64,000 nucleotides of DNA, from positions 558,001 to 622,000 of the forward strand of contig NZ_JAKFFS010000001.1 in NCBI RefSeq assembly GCF_021502725.1, written 5' to 3'. This document shows, one piece after another, positions 35,637 through 44,157 of the stretch. Positions within the stretch are counted from its first letter, which is position 1. Every line of letters starts with the position of its first letter. The notes under the pieces were generated by a model, which was not told the origin of the DNA, did not search any database, and was given only the letters and a program-made list of their open reading frames with translations. Position numbers and translations under genes: made by a program. Origin of the DNA: Dyadobacter sp. CY345. GTDB lineage: Bacteria; Bacteroidota; Bacteroidia; Cytophagales; Spirosomataceae.

Positions 35637-36902
35637 ATGAAAAAAACAATTCTTGCTCTGAGCTTTTTTGCCTGCGTTGGTTTAATTACCAATAGTTGTG
35701 CAAGCTCTTCAGGAAATAAAAGTCCCTTTTTGGCGACTTCTGATTCGTTAGAAAACAATACTTACCCTGTTGCCAAAACAGTGATTACAGGCGCCGACCA
35801 GACTGCTGAATACTTGAAGTATCTGAAAGGTAAGAGGGTCGCAATGGTTGTTAATCAGACATCGATTATTGGGAAAACGCCCAGCGTTGACAGTTTATTG
35901 GCTTTGGGAGTGAACATTGTAAAAATATTTGGTCCTGAACATGGTTTCCGCGGAAACGCCAGCAACGGAGCAAAAGTGAGCGACGAAAAAGATCCTAAAA
36001 CCGGAATTTCTGTCATATCGCTTTATGGAAAATTGAAAAAACCAAGCAAGGAACATTTGGCTGATGTCGATCTGGTAATATTTGATATTCAGGATGTTGG
36101 ATGTCGTTTTTACACCTATATCAATACGTTGGACCATGTGATGGAATCATGCGCAGAAAATAACAAAGAGCTGATGATTCTTGATCGCCCCAATCCGAAT
36201 GGTTATGTCATTGACGGTCCGATTCTGGAAGATCATCTTTATTCAGGTATCGGTATGCACAAGATTCCGATTACCCACGGCATGACAATGGGTGAGTTTG
36301 CGCAGATGTTGAATGGAGAAAAATGGCTGCCGGGACAGTTGCAATGTAAGCTGAAAATCATCAAAGTGGCTAACTATACACATGATACGCCTTATGAATT
36401 ACCGGTTTTTCCTTCACCGAACCTGAATAGCCAGCAATCGATTTTGTTATATCCAAGTATTTGCCCTTTTGAAGGAACCATAGTTAGTCAGGGCAGAGGT
36501 ACTTATATGCCTTTTACGGTTTTGGGTGCTCCATTGTTAAAAGGGAAATACGAGTTTTCATTCATGCCAAAAAGTATCCAGGGTATGAGCGAAACGCCGC
36601 TGCATCAAAACCAGGATTGTTATGGCCTGGATTTGCGTAAATATGACGTTTCGTCTTTAAGAAAAAGCAAGCAGATTAATTTAAAATGGCTTATCGAAAT
36701 GTATAACGCCTATCCGGATAAAGCGCGATTCTTCGATATGTCGCAAAGCAAACAAATGGGAAATTTTGATAAACTGGCTGGAACTGAGAATTTAAAGAAA
36801 CAGATTATTGCAGGAGTTTCTGAGGAGGAAATCAGGAAAAGCTGGGAGCCAGGTTTGACTGACTACAAAAACATGCGCAAGAAATATCTTTTATATCAGT
36901 AA
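35637..36902 (+). CDS. namZ: NamZ-like exo-beta-N-acetylmuramidase lipoprotein (DUF1343)
   Basis: 421 residues. A type II signal peptide with lipobox TNSC (Cys at about residue 20) predicts outer- or inner-membrane anchoring. The mature part matches DUF1343, whose characterised member releases N-acetylmuramic acid from peptidoglycan fragments: LKGKRVAMVVNQTSI, FGPEHGFRG (about residue 100), ISLYGKLKKP, FDIQDVGCRFYTY and LDRPNPNG are all present. It would act in the periplasm in cell-wall recycling. No amidase or MurQ/MurK gene is adjacent. Confidence 0.88.
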   Translation: MKKTILALSFFACVGLITNSCASSSGNKSPFLATSDSLENNTYPVAKTVITGADQTAEYLKYLKGKRVAMVVNQTSIIGKTPSVDSLLALGVNIVKIFGPEHGFRGNASNGAKVSDEKDPKTGISVISLYGKLKKPSKEHLADVDLVIFDIQDVGCRFYTYINTLDHVMESCAENNKELMILDRPNPNGYVIDGPILEDHLYSGIGMHKIPITHGMTMGEFAQMLNGEKWLPGQLQCKLKIIKVANYTHDTPYELPVFPSPNLNSQQSILLYPSICPFEGTIVSQGRGTYMPFTVLGAPLLKGKYEFSFMPKSIQGMSETPLHQNQDCYGLDLRKYDVSSLRKSKQINLKWLIEMYNAYPDKARFFDMSQSKQMGNFDKLAGTENLKKQIIAGVSEEEIRKSWEPGLTDYKNMRKKYLLYQ

Positions 36903-36927
36903 AAAAGCTGATTTATCTTGAAAAACG

Positions 36928-36960
36928 AAACACCCCTGAGGCACTGTCCCAGGGGTGTTT
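36928..36960 (+). terminator. Terminator after namZ
   Basis: Perfect 11-base-pair stem (36928-36938 with 36950-36960), loop of 11, ending in TTT. Confidence 0.8.
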
Positions 36961-37036
36961 AACTTTTACTCAACGAGATAAAATATATTACTTACACAAT
37001 TTCAACCGAAAATTAATTTCTTTTTTAGCATATACG

Positions 37037-37071
37037 TTTAAGGCGGATTGATTAGATCGATCCGCCTTAAA
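37037..37071. repeat. Long hairpin without T tract
   Basis: Twelve exact base pairs (37037-37048 with 37060-37071), extendable to 16 with one T-G pair and a 3-base loop. It lies between convergent genes but lacks a T run on either strand. Confidence 0.55.
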
Positions 37072-37159
37072 AAATATTAAAAAGATTTTTGATTCTAATT
37101 TATTTGCTGATTATCAGCTTTATATAAATTCAGGTCGTTCGAATTCGTTTTGGCAGATT

Positions 37160-37660
37160 TTAAAATTTTGCAGTCAGCACTTTGGGATCGCAGCCCACCG
37201 CAGCATTATTTACAAAGCCCACACTGACATTTGTAATTTTTGTGGACTTACCTGGCGGTAAATCCTTTTTAATTGTAATTGTCTTGGTCGTCAGCGCTTC
37301 CTGAATATCGGAAAGATACTTAAATTCTACGTCCACACTTTTTGCAGCGCGATTTGTTTTATTTTCAATCTCCATGTTATGGATCGCAATTCCACCCACA
37401 AGATGCCATTCGTTTTCAATAATTTTAAATTCTTCCTGGAACTTGGTTTTCTCTATTACCTGAGCCAGTTTTGCCGAATCTTTTTCATCTAATACCGTTG
37501 TGACGGAACTAACCTCTTTGTCTTTTTTTAAAAAATCAAGCTGATTGTAATAGTAGAGGATATAAATAAATACCAGGACAGGAACAATTGCACTAATCCA
37601 TTTAAGCCACTCGATTGCTATCTTCTTGAACTTCGAATTTTTACGTTTTCTTGACGGCAT
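37160..37660 (-). CDS. Membrane-anchored protein of unknown function
   Basis: 166 residues: a very basic N-terminus (MPSRKRKNSKFKK), one membrane helix (about 18-38), a charged linker, then a beta-rich domain (about 78-166). The domain has alternating strands of the type WHLVGGIAIHNMEIENKTN, AKSVDVEFKYLS and KITNVSVGFV, resembling FxLYD/DUF3426-type Ig-like modules that sit outside the inner membrane. A single Cys near the C-terminus (GCDPK). No catalytic motif; function unknown. Confidence 0.65.
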   Translation of the reverse strand: MPSRKRKNSKFKKIAIEWLKWISAIVPVLVFIYILYYYNQLDFLKKDKEVSSVTTVLDEKDSAKLAQVIEKTKFQEEFKIIENEWHLVGGIAIHNMEIENKTNRAAKSVDVEFKYLSDIQEALTTKTITIKKDLPPGKSTKITNVSVGFVNNAAVGCDPKVLTAKF

Positions 37661-37878
37661 TTGTTTTCAATTACGTTGAGAATTGCAAATAAAAGCATCC
37701 TTCGTAGTAAGAATACTATAAATCCAGAAAATTTACGCAAAAATTTTTGCAGAGCTATTTTTATTCAGCAAGGAAGCTCTCGCTGAGGGTTACCAGAATT
37801 GAAATAAATAATTTCTAGTCTGGCAAGTATCGGAAAATTCGACGAGGATAAGCGACTCAAATTATCAACATGCTAAGC

Positions 37879-38001
37879 CTACCACCACACATATTCCATG
37901 AGGTTATATAGTATGATAAGCAGCAACAATAATCCAAATAAAGAAACAGCAAATCCTTTTTTTTCATCGAACACAGACTGATTTTTCTGTGACTCCTTCA
38001 T
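37879..38001 (-). CDS. Probable small single-helix membrane protein (40 residues)
   Basis: ATG at 38001-37999, TAG at 37881-37879. A hydrophilic, charged N-terminus of about 16 residues (MKESQKNQSVFDEKKG) is followed by one strongly hydrophobic helix (SLFGLLLLLIILYNLM) and an aromatic end EYVWW. This is the typical layout of bacterial small membrane proteins, and the frame falls in an otherwise empty gap. No ribosome-binding sequence is clear, which is usual in this phylum. Function unknown. Confidence 0.5.
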   Translation of the reverse strand: MKESQKNQSVFDEKKGFAVSLFGLLLLLIILYNLMEYVWW

Positions 38002-38125
38002 GGTAAACAAAATTGTAGAGGTAATGCTCCAAAGCTATTTTTTCAGAGACTTTTGACTGGTAATCAAAACTAATAATTCGCCGCTACGATTCAGGAAATG
38101 TGTGTATCAATGTTGTCTAATGGTG

Positions 38126-38156
38126 ACACAAGGTTAGGTTTTTCTACACAAGGTTA
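38126..38156. repeat. 11-base direct repeat ACACAAGGTTA, 20 bases apart
   Basis: Two exact copies at 38126-38136 and 38146-38156. They lie about 125-155 bases upstream of the small membrane-protein gene and could be a binding site for a tandem-binding regulator. Confidence 0.5.
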
Positions 38157-38298
38157 CAAACCGTTAACTAAATTAACACAAACAATCTCACGTTGTTGAA
38201 TAACTTCTAATCTATTGTTATGATGGTGATAGAATTTGGTGTAGTGATATTTCATTTATATCACTACTTAACCTTAATCTGCAAATTCCCTATCCTCT

Positions 38299-38643
38299 TC
38301 ACGGCTTCGAATTTTTTCTGGCAGTATCAGGATAGACAACTCCACCGGTCGTTATTGTTCTTTTTCTTTTGCGGACGTAACTTGCCGTAGTATCAATACC
38401 AGGTCTTCCCGTACTGCTTCTGCTGCCATCCACAGATCCATTAGAATTCACATTTCCGTTGTCGTTCAAAACCGGAGCATTTTCCTTAACTACGGGATCT
38501 TTTTGCAGATCAACACGTTTGGAAGTGTCCATGACCGTAGTTCTTTTTGAGGTTTTCTTTTTGTAAGAATCGCTGGTCTGAGCAAAGGTTATCATTGGCG
38601 CGATTATCAATGCGACGGTAAATATCAATCGGGACTTTCTCAT
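38299..38643 (-). CDS. Small secreted basic protein of unknown function
   Basis: 114 residues with a clear signal peptide (cleaved near TFAQ, residue 22). The mature part is low-complexity and probably disordered: KKKTSKRTTVMDTSKR, a stretch of Asn/Gly/Ser (NDNGNVNSNGSVDG) and a basic C-terminus (VRKRKRT). No family recognised. It is divergent from the TonB receptor operon at 38866, sharing the region with the LytTR-type repeats, so it could be co-regulated. Confidence 0.6.
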   Translation of the reverse strand: MRKSRLIFTVALIIAPMITFAQTSDSYKKKTSKRTTVMDTSKRVDLQKDPVVKENAPVLNDNGNVNSNGSVDGSRSSTGRPGIDTTASYVRKRKRTITTGGVVYPDTARKNSKP

Positions 38644-38770
38644 AGTTTGCTCGTTTTTGAAATGCAGGACAAGATGAATTCATTGTAGATGTAAATCACT
38701 AAAAATATTATTCCATGATTGTTAAAGCAGAGTCGAGAAGTATGTCAAATAATTCAGTAGCCGAATTCTC

Positions 38771-38800
38771 AACTTCGGCGAAATAAATTTAAACTTCGGT
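38771..38800 (+). promoter_or_regulatory. Candidate LytTR-type binding site (9-N12-9 direct repeats)
   Basis: AACTTCGGC at 38771-38779 and AACTTCGGT at 38792-38800 are 9-base direct repeats separated by exactly 12 bases (21-base period), the geometry known for AgrA/LytR-type LytTR regulators. It is 66-95 bases before the start of the TonB receptor at 38866, whose operon ends with a LytTR regulator. The first copy also forms a 6-base inverted repeat with GCCGAA at 38760-38765, an alternative reading. Confidence 0.5.
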
Positions 38801-38865
38801 AAGGTCGGATTGTTCTCTGTCGGCGTAATCTTCAAATTTGATCATAATCTAAACAGAAGATCAGA

Positions 38866-41019
38866 ATGAAAACGCTGCTCGTTTCACTAACGCTACTTTT
38901 TGTATGTTGCTCCGTTTTTGGTCAAACTACCATATCCGGGAAAATTTCTGATCAAAAAGGCACTGGTATTCCGGGTGCAAATGTTTTTATAAAAGGGACT
39001 TATGACGGGGTATCTTCGGATGAAAACGGAAAATTTAATTTTGAAACTGCCGCTGCCAATAAGCAAATAATAACCGTTCAGGCGTTAGGTTTTAAGACGC
39101 AGGAAATAGAAATTATTTGCTCGGGCAAGCCGTTAAGTATTCAAATTTCTCTTACTGAAAGTATAGACTTACTTACTGCGGTAACAATCAGTGCAGGCGC
39201 CATGGAGGCCAGCGATGTGAAGAAATCTGTGGTTTTAAAGCCAATTGATATTGTTACAACATCAGGAGCGATGGGTGACATCACGGCTGCATTACTTACC
39301 CTTCCTGGAACTTCCACAGTTGGAAATGACGGCAGGTTGTTTGTAAGAGGCGGCGACGCTTCCGAAACTTCCATTTTCATTGATGGGCTCCAAGTCGGAA
39401 ATGCCTATGGCAGCACTGCCGCAAATGTTCCCACTCGGAATCGTTTTAGTCCCAATTTATTCAAGGGTTCCTTTTTTAGTACAGGCGGTTATTCCGTAGA
39501 ATATGGGCAGGCACTTTCTTCGGCGCTTGCTTTAAATACATTGGATATGCCCCTGAGAAGTCAGGGTGATCTCAGTATTATGTCTTTGGGTGGAGGTTAT
39601 ACACAAACTTTTGTCGGAAAGGAAAATGCTGTTACTGCATCAGCAAATTACTACAATCTTGCACCATACCAATCTCTCATCAGTCAGAAATTTGATTGGG
39701 AAAAAAGCCCCGCCAGTTGGGATACAGAGATTGCCATGAAACAAAAATGGGGGAAATCGGGATTTATTAAGGCGTATGCGCACACCGAGGGAAGCTCAAT
39801 GACGATTTGGCAACCGGTTCCAGGTGAGCCAGGCAGGGGAGATCGAGTTCGGATCAACAATCGATATTCTTACGGAAACCTTTCATTTCGCCAGACTGGA
39901 AAAAATGATTGGTCTTTTTACGGGGGGCTGGCATATTCCCATAACCGGGATCTGATCAATTTAAACTATGAGCCAATTCGCCAGATTAACCAGGTGGGAC
40001 ATGCGAAAGTAGTTGCGACAAAAGATTTTAACCCACAGTTTTCACTAAAAAATGGCGTTGAATGGTATCTGAAATCTTTTTCAGAAGAACGGATTGATGA
40101 CAAGCTAAAACGTGGTTTGCATGATCATCAGCTCAATCATTTTCTCGAAACAGATTATTATTTCAGCAACAGGCTGGTTTTCAGAGGAGGTTTACGCAGC
40201 GGATTCAGCACCGTTGCAAAACATTACTGGCTTGATCCTCGCGCATCTCTTGCATATAAGCTTAATAATCAGGGGCAGTTTTCCATTGCCGCCGGTAAGT
40301 TCCACCAGCTTCCGGATGAAAAATTGAGAGTGTTGCAAAACGATTTGCAGAATGCAGAAGCAAGTCATTACATAGTTAATTACTTCATTGTCAACAATAA
40401 CAGGACTTTACGTGCGGAGGCTTTTTATAAAACCTACGAAAATCTGGCTACTTACAGCGGCACTGATCAGGCTCCTGTCAGAATCGCGCAGACTGGTTCC
40501 GGTTATGCCAGAGGCGCGGATGTCTTTTACCGGGACAAAAAAACAGTCAGGAATACAGACTTTTGGGTGACTTACAGTTTTGTTGACAGTAAGCGAAAAT
40601 ATTCTGTTTACGAATCGAAAGTGCAGCCATCTTTCGCCCCAAAACACAACGGATCTGTTGTTTTAAAACATTTCGTAAGTCGCCTGAAATCACAGCTTGG
40701 AACTTCCTGGTCGTGGAACAGTGGCTACACTTTCAACGATCCCAATCTTCCAGGTGAAATGCAAAGCAAAACAAAGGCGTATAGCGATTTGAGTATCAGC
40801 TGGAGTTATTTGCCGAAGCCAAATATGATCCTGCATCTGGCTTGTTCCAACGTGCTGGGAAGAAACAATGTGTTTGGCTACAAATATGCCAGCCAGCCCG
40901 ATGAAACAGGCTTTTTTGAGAGAACTCAGATAGGACAGGGAGCAACGAGAATGATCTTCGCCGGACTTTTTATTACACTTTCAAAGGATAAAACTGCAAA
41001 TCAGCTGAATAATCTTTAA
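38866..41019 (+). CDS. TonB-dependent outer-membrane receptor with carboxypeptidase-like domain
   Basis: 717 residues. Signal peptide (ending VFGQ, about residue 20), CarboxypepD_reg-like domain (about 22-110; GKISDQKGTGIPGANVFIKGT, SSDENGKFNFE), plug (about 120-230; GRLFVRGGDASETSIFIDGLQV), then a beta-barrel of about 480 residues. Shorter than SusC proteins and without an STN domain, so it does not signal through FecR. It heads an operon with a repeat protein and a LytS/LytTR pair. The ligand is unknown; no enzymes accompany it. Confidence 0.88.
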   Translation: MKTLLVSLTLLFVCCSVFGQTTISGKISDQKGTGIPGANVFIKGTYDGVSSDENGKFNFETAAANKQIITVQALGFKTQEIEIICSGKPLSIQISLTESIDLLTAVTISAGAMEASDVKKSVVLKPIDIVTTSGAMGDITAALLTLPGTSTVGNDGRLFVRGGDASETSIFIDGLQVGNAYGSTAANVPTRNRFSPNLFKGSFFSTGGYSVEYGQALSSALALNTLDMPLRSQGDLSIMSLGGGYTQTFVGKENAVTASANYYNLAPYQSLISQKFDWEKSPASWDTEIAMKQKWGKSGFIKAYAHTEGSSMTIWQPVPGEPGRGDRVRINNRYSYGNLSFRQTGKNDWSFYGGLAYSHNRDLINLNYEPIRQINQVGHAKVVATKDFNPQFSLKNGVEWYLKSFSEERIDDKLKRGLHDHQLNHFLETDYYFSNRLVFRGGLRSGFSTVAKHYWLDPRASLAYKLNNQGQFSIAAGKFHQLPDEKLRVLQNDLQNAEASHYIVNYFIVNNNRTLRAEAFYKTYENLATYSGTDQAPVRIAQTGSGYARGADVFYRDKKTVRNTDFWVTYSFVDSKRKYSVYESKVQPSFAPKHNGSVVLKHFVSRLKSQLGTSWSWNSGYTFNDPNLPGEMQSKTKAYSDLSISWSYLPKPNMILHLACSNVLGRNNVFGYKYASQPDETGFFERTQIGQGATRMIFAGLFITLSKDKTANQLNNL

Positions 41020-41060
41020 TGTCAATTTTTTCTTTTTATTAATCTTAATTTCCAGAAATC

Positions 41061-41714
41061 ATGAAAAAATCACTGTTAACAATCATCTTAATCTTTGCCG
41101 TTATGGTGTCTGTTTTTGCGCAGGAAACTTCTTACCAAAACGTTATGAAAACTGAAATTGCTAAACTGGATCATGCAGATTCGCTCAATAGATTCCAGCA
41201 ATCTGCTAATGCATTTTCAAGAATCAGTCAGCTGAATCCGAAGGAATGGCAGCCGTATTACTATGGCGCTCTGGCATACATTTACCAGGGACTAGATGGT
41301 GCTTCGTCATTGGAGAAACGCGACGAAGCGTTGGCTAAGGCGGAAGAATTGATCAAAAAAGCCGAGGTAATTTCTCCGGACAACGCTGAGATTATCGCTT
41401 TGGAAGGCTTTAAAGTAATGGCAGAAGTAAGTGCGGATCCGGCAAGCAGAGGGCAAACTTTATCGGGAAAGGTAATGCACAATTTCAGTAAAGCCCTGAA
41501 AATTGATCCAAAAAATCCGAGAGCGGCTGTATTAATGGCGCAAATGGAGTTTGGTATGGCGAGATTTTTCAATTCCGGAACAGAGAAAGCCTGCGATCTG
41601 GTCAAACTAAGTCAGCGTTCTTTTGAAGCTCAAAATGAAGAAACATTAAAAGCTGCCTTGCTGCCAACCTGGGGAAAAAATCTTGCCGATAAATTGTCAA
41701 AAGTATGTCAGTGA
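41061..41714 (+). CDS. Exported TPR-like helical repeat protein
   Basis: 217 residues with a signal peptide (ending VFAQ). The mature part is a chain of helices with TPR-like spacing: SANAFSRISQLNPKEWQPYYYGALAYIYQG (about 48-77), AEELIKKAEVISPDNAEIIALEGF (about 93-117) and FSKALKIDPKNPRAAVLMAQMEF (about 141-163). It lies 41 bases after the TonB receptor. Probably periplasmic and a binding partner of the receptor or the sensor kinase, which is inference from position. Confidence 0.75.
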   Translation: MKKSLLTIILIFAVMVSVFAQETSYQNVMKTEIAKLDHADSLNRFQQSANAFSRISQLNPKEWQPYYYGALAYIYQGLDGASSLEKRDEALAKAEELIKKAEVISPDNAEIIALEGFKVMAEVSADPASRGQTLSGKVMHNFSKALKIDPKNPRAAVLMAQMEFGMARFFNSGTEKACDLVKLSQRSFEAQNEETLKAALLPTWGKNLADKLSKVCQ

Positions 41715-41783
41715 TTCCGGTGAACGTATGATTGATTGGAATTAATCTCTAAAATTACATACTTTAAAAAACAGACGAACAGT

Positions 41784-42851
41784 ATGTCACCTTCTACAAA
41801 AGGCTCTAAAAAATTCTGGAATTTTTCTCCTTCCTTTTTCGGAGTGAATATAATTATTGCCGCCGCAATTACTTTCAGTTTCTGTCCGTCTTGTCTTTTG
41901 AGTAAGGAAGGTTTGATTCGTTCGATCGATAATTTTGCCAGCTCTTTTTTAGTATCATGCGTTTTAAGTTATGGTGGTTTTCTATTCGAATACTACTTCG
42001 ACCGAAAAATGCCCTGGATAAAGTATCCCGTTCAGAGATTAATTCTGGAGACTTCCGGATACTTGTTATATGTTTTTATTGCCAGTATCATTTTGTCTTT
42101 TCTCTTCGGAACCTTTGTATATGATTCAATTGATCTGAAAAATATTCCCTGGGACGAGCTTATTTCCGACACCATCATACCCTTGAAAATCTCGATTGTA
42201 ATTTCGGTCATACTTATCAGTCGTTCATTTTTGCTGGAATGGCGGAAGTCGGCGATTGAAGCTGAACAATTGAAAACGCAACAATATGCCCAGCAATATC
42301 AAACGTTGAAGGACCAGTTGAATCCACATTTTCTATTTAATTCCCTAAATGTTCTGAGTAATCTGGTATATGAAAATCCGGATACGGCTGTTAAATTTAT
42401 TCGTCAGCTTTCTAAAATTTATCGATATGTTTTAGAAGTTCAGCAAGAAAAACTAGTCGAACTTTCCGGTGAACTGGAATTTGCTGAAAACTTTCTTTCG
42501 CTTCAAAAAATACGTTTTGAAGAAGGCTTGTTATATCGGATCAATCTCGGCGAACAATTAGACTTTTTCCTGCCGCCGCTTTCTTTACAAATGCTTTTAG
42601 AAAACGCGATAAAACATAATATCGCCTCGCAGGCAAATCCACTGATTATCGACATATTAATGGAAGAAAATAAATTGGTCGTGAAAAATAATCTGCAATT
42701 GAAAAGCAGTTTATCGGAAGAGTCAACGGGAATTGGCCTCTCGAATATTCGCAAAAGATATGAATTGATGAGTAGTAAGCCAATTGAAATAGAAGAATCG
42801 CTCACTTCATTTGTGGTAAGATTACCTTTGTTAACTGCAAAGGAATTATAA
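41784..42851 (+). CDS. LytS-type sensor histidine kinase
   Basis: 355 residues from ATG 41784 (the frame opens at a TTG 48 bases earlier). Four membrane helices in the first 150 residues, a short helical linker (AEQLKTQQYAQQYQTLK), then the His_kinase domain with the phosphoacceptor in LNPHFLFNSLNVLS, and an ATPase domain with LLENAIKHNI (N-box) and GIGLSNIRKRYEL. It has no extracellular sensor domain beyond short loops, so it senses through its membrane part. It lies directly before its LytTR partner. Confidence 0.9.
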   Translation: MSPSTKGSKKFWNFSPSFFGVNIIIAAAITFSFCPSCLLSKEGLIRSIDNFASSFLVSCVLSYGGFLFEYYFDRKMPWIKYPVQRLILETSGYLLYVFIASIILSFLFGTFVYDSIDLKNIPWDELISDTIIPLKISIVISVILISRSFLLEWRKSAIEAEQLKTQQYAQQYQTLKDQLNPHFLFNSLNVLSNLVYENPDTAVKFIRQLSKIYRYVLEVQQEKLVELSGELEFAENFLSLQKIRFEEGLLYRINLGEQLDFFLPPLSLQMLLENAIKHNIASQANPLIIDILMEENKLVVKNNLQLKSSLSEESTGIGLSNIRKRYELMSSKPIEIEESLTSFVVRLPLLTAKEL

Positions 42852-42865
42852 AAACTGATTTTCAA

Positions 42866-43621
42866 ATGACAAAAATACTGATCATCGAAGACGAAAATCT
42901 TGCGGCGAAACGGCTGGTAAAATTGGTAGAAGAAATATTACCAGAATGTGAAATTTTTGGAAATCTTGATACGATCACTTCCGCTGTTGAGTGGCTTAAA
43001 AATAATGTTCAGCCAGACCTGATTTTTCTGGATATTCAACTGGCCGACGGGATAAGTTTTGAGATTTTTGAACATGTCAAGGTTACGTCTCCAATCATTT
43101 TCTGCACTGCATACGATCAATACGCGATCAAAGCCTTTAAGCTCAACAGCATAGATTATTTATTAAAACCTGTTGATCCTGAGGAATTAAAAAATGCCTT
43201 GCATAAATTTCAATCCGGGAGAAAAGCACCCGAGATAACCCTTGATCAAATTAAAACTTTGCTTCAACCTGTTCAGAAAGTATATAAAAACCGTTTTCTT
43301 GTAAAAATCGGTGAGCGAATCCAAACCATTGCGATCGAAGAAATTTGCTACTTTTATAGCGAAGACAAGGTCACTTTTTTGATGACAACACAAGGGAAAA
43401 AGTTTATTGTCGACTATACGCTGGACGAAGTTGAGACGATGCTGAACCCGGAAAGTTTTTTTAGGTTAAACAGAAAATACATCAGCGCTGTCGACGCGAT
43501 CAAGGGAGTTTTTACTTACTCAAACAGCCGGCTGAAAATTCAGCTGGATCAGTGTGCTGATCATGATATTCTGATAAGCCGCGAAAAAATGCAGTCTTTC
43601 AAAAATTGGTTGGGACAATGA
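42866..43621 (+). CDS. LytTR-family response regulator
   Basis: 251 residues. Receiver domain with acidic pocket (IEDEN, residues 7-11), phosphoacceptor D56 in IFLDIQLADG and conserved Lys in DYLLKPVDP; then a LytTR DNA-binding domain (about 148-251: FLVKIGERIQTIAIEEICYFYSE, FFRLNRKYISAVDAI, ILISREKMQSFKNWLG). Lies 14 bases after the kinase. The 9-N12-9 repeat in front of the operon is a plausible target, giving feedback on the receptor operon. Confidence 0.92.
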   Translation: MTKILIIEDENLAAKRLVKLVEEILPECEIFGNLDTITSAVEWLKNNVQPDLIFLDIQLADGISFEIFEHVKVTSPIIFCTAYDQYAIKAFKLNSIDYLLKPVDPEELKNALHKFQSGRKAPEITLDQIKTLLQPVQKVYKNRFLVKIGERIQTIAIEEICYFYSEDKVTFLMTTQGKKFIVDYTLDEVETMLNPESFFRLNRKYISAVDAIKGVFTYSNSRLKIQLDQCADHDILISREKMQSFKNWLGQ

Positions 43622-43626
43622 CCTTT

Positions 43627-44091
43627 TTACTGAGGCGAGTATCTGACAATATCAATGCCAATTCCGTTTGGATCTTCAATGGCAAAATGGCGGTCTCCCC
43701 ACGGCTCATCGCGCAAATCGATCTTTATTTCAATACCCTTCTTTTTAATGTCCGCATAAATCTTGTCCACTTCTTCAACCTCGATCGTGAGATACATGCC
43801 TTGACCCTGAAATGGTTTATGGAAAAAATCCTGTTGCGAAGGATGATTTGGAAGTAGAAAACTGATCTCCGAATTGCGATCTGGTGTGTGTAGAAGGAGG
43901 TAAAATTCATTTTCAAAGGTTATTCCGAAATTTAAGATCTCTGTATAAAAAGTCTTGCTTTCTTTGAGTTTTTGTGTGATAACACCAGCGTTCAGTTTCA
44001 TCTTTTTTTGATTTTTAGTGATAGAATTTGTTTGGGAATATGCATTTGCGTAGAAACAAAGGCATAGAGCAGCAGCGAGTATCTGTTTCAT
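43627..44091 (-). CDS. Exported VOC/glyoxalase-fold protein
   Basis: 154 residues. A hydrophobic N-terminus with signal-peptide character (ending AYSQ, about residue 20) followed by a single VOC module (MKLNAGVITQKLKESKTFYTEILNFG to IDIVRYS) whose second half has MYLTIEVEEVDKIYADIKKKG and GDRHFAIEDPNGIGIDIV. Export is unusual for this fold. It lies 66 bases after the AraC regulator on the same strand and is probably controlled by it. Substrate unknown. Confidence 0.78.
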   Translation of the reverse strand: MKQILAAALCLCFYANAYSQTNSITKNQKKMKLNAGVITQKLKESKTFYTEILNFGITFENEFYLLLHTPDRNSEISFLLPNHPSQQDFFHKPFQGQGMYLTIEVEEVDKIYADIKKKGIEIKIDLRDEPWGDRHFAIEDPNGIGIDIVRYSPQ

Positions 44092-44157
44092 TTTATTTGA
44101 ATTAATAAAACAAAGTTCGCACTTCCAACACGTTGAACATTGTAAAAATCGGACAAG

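Larger units (their letters stand above)
37661..38298. other. 638-base region with one probable small gene and repeats
   Basis: Contains the 40-codon membrane-protein frame at 37879-38001, an 11-base direct repeat ACACAAGGTTA (38126-38136 and 38146-38156, 20 bases apart), and a perfect 10-base-pair hairpin with a 7-base loop (38241-38250 with 38258-38267) close to the end of the next gene. Otherwise nothing is recognised. Confidence 0.5.
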
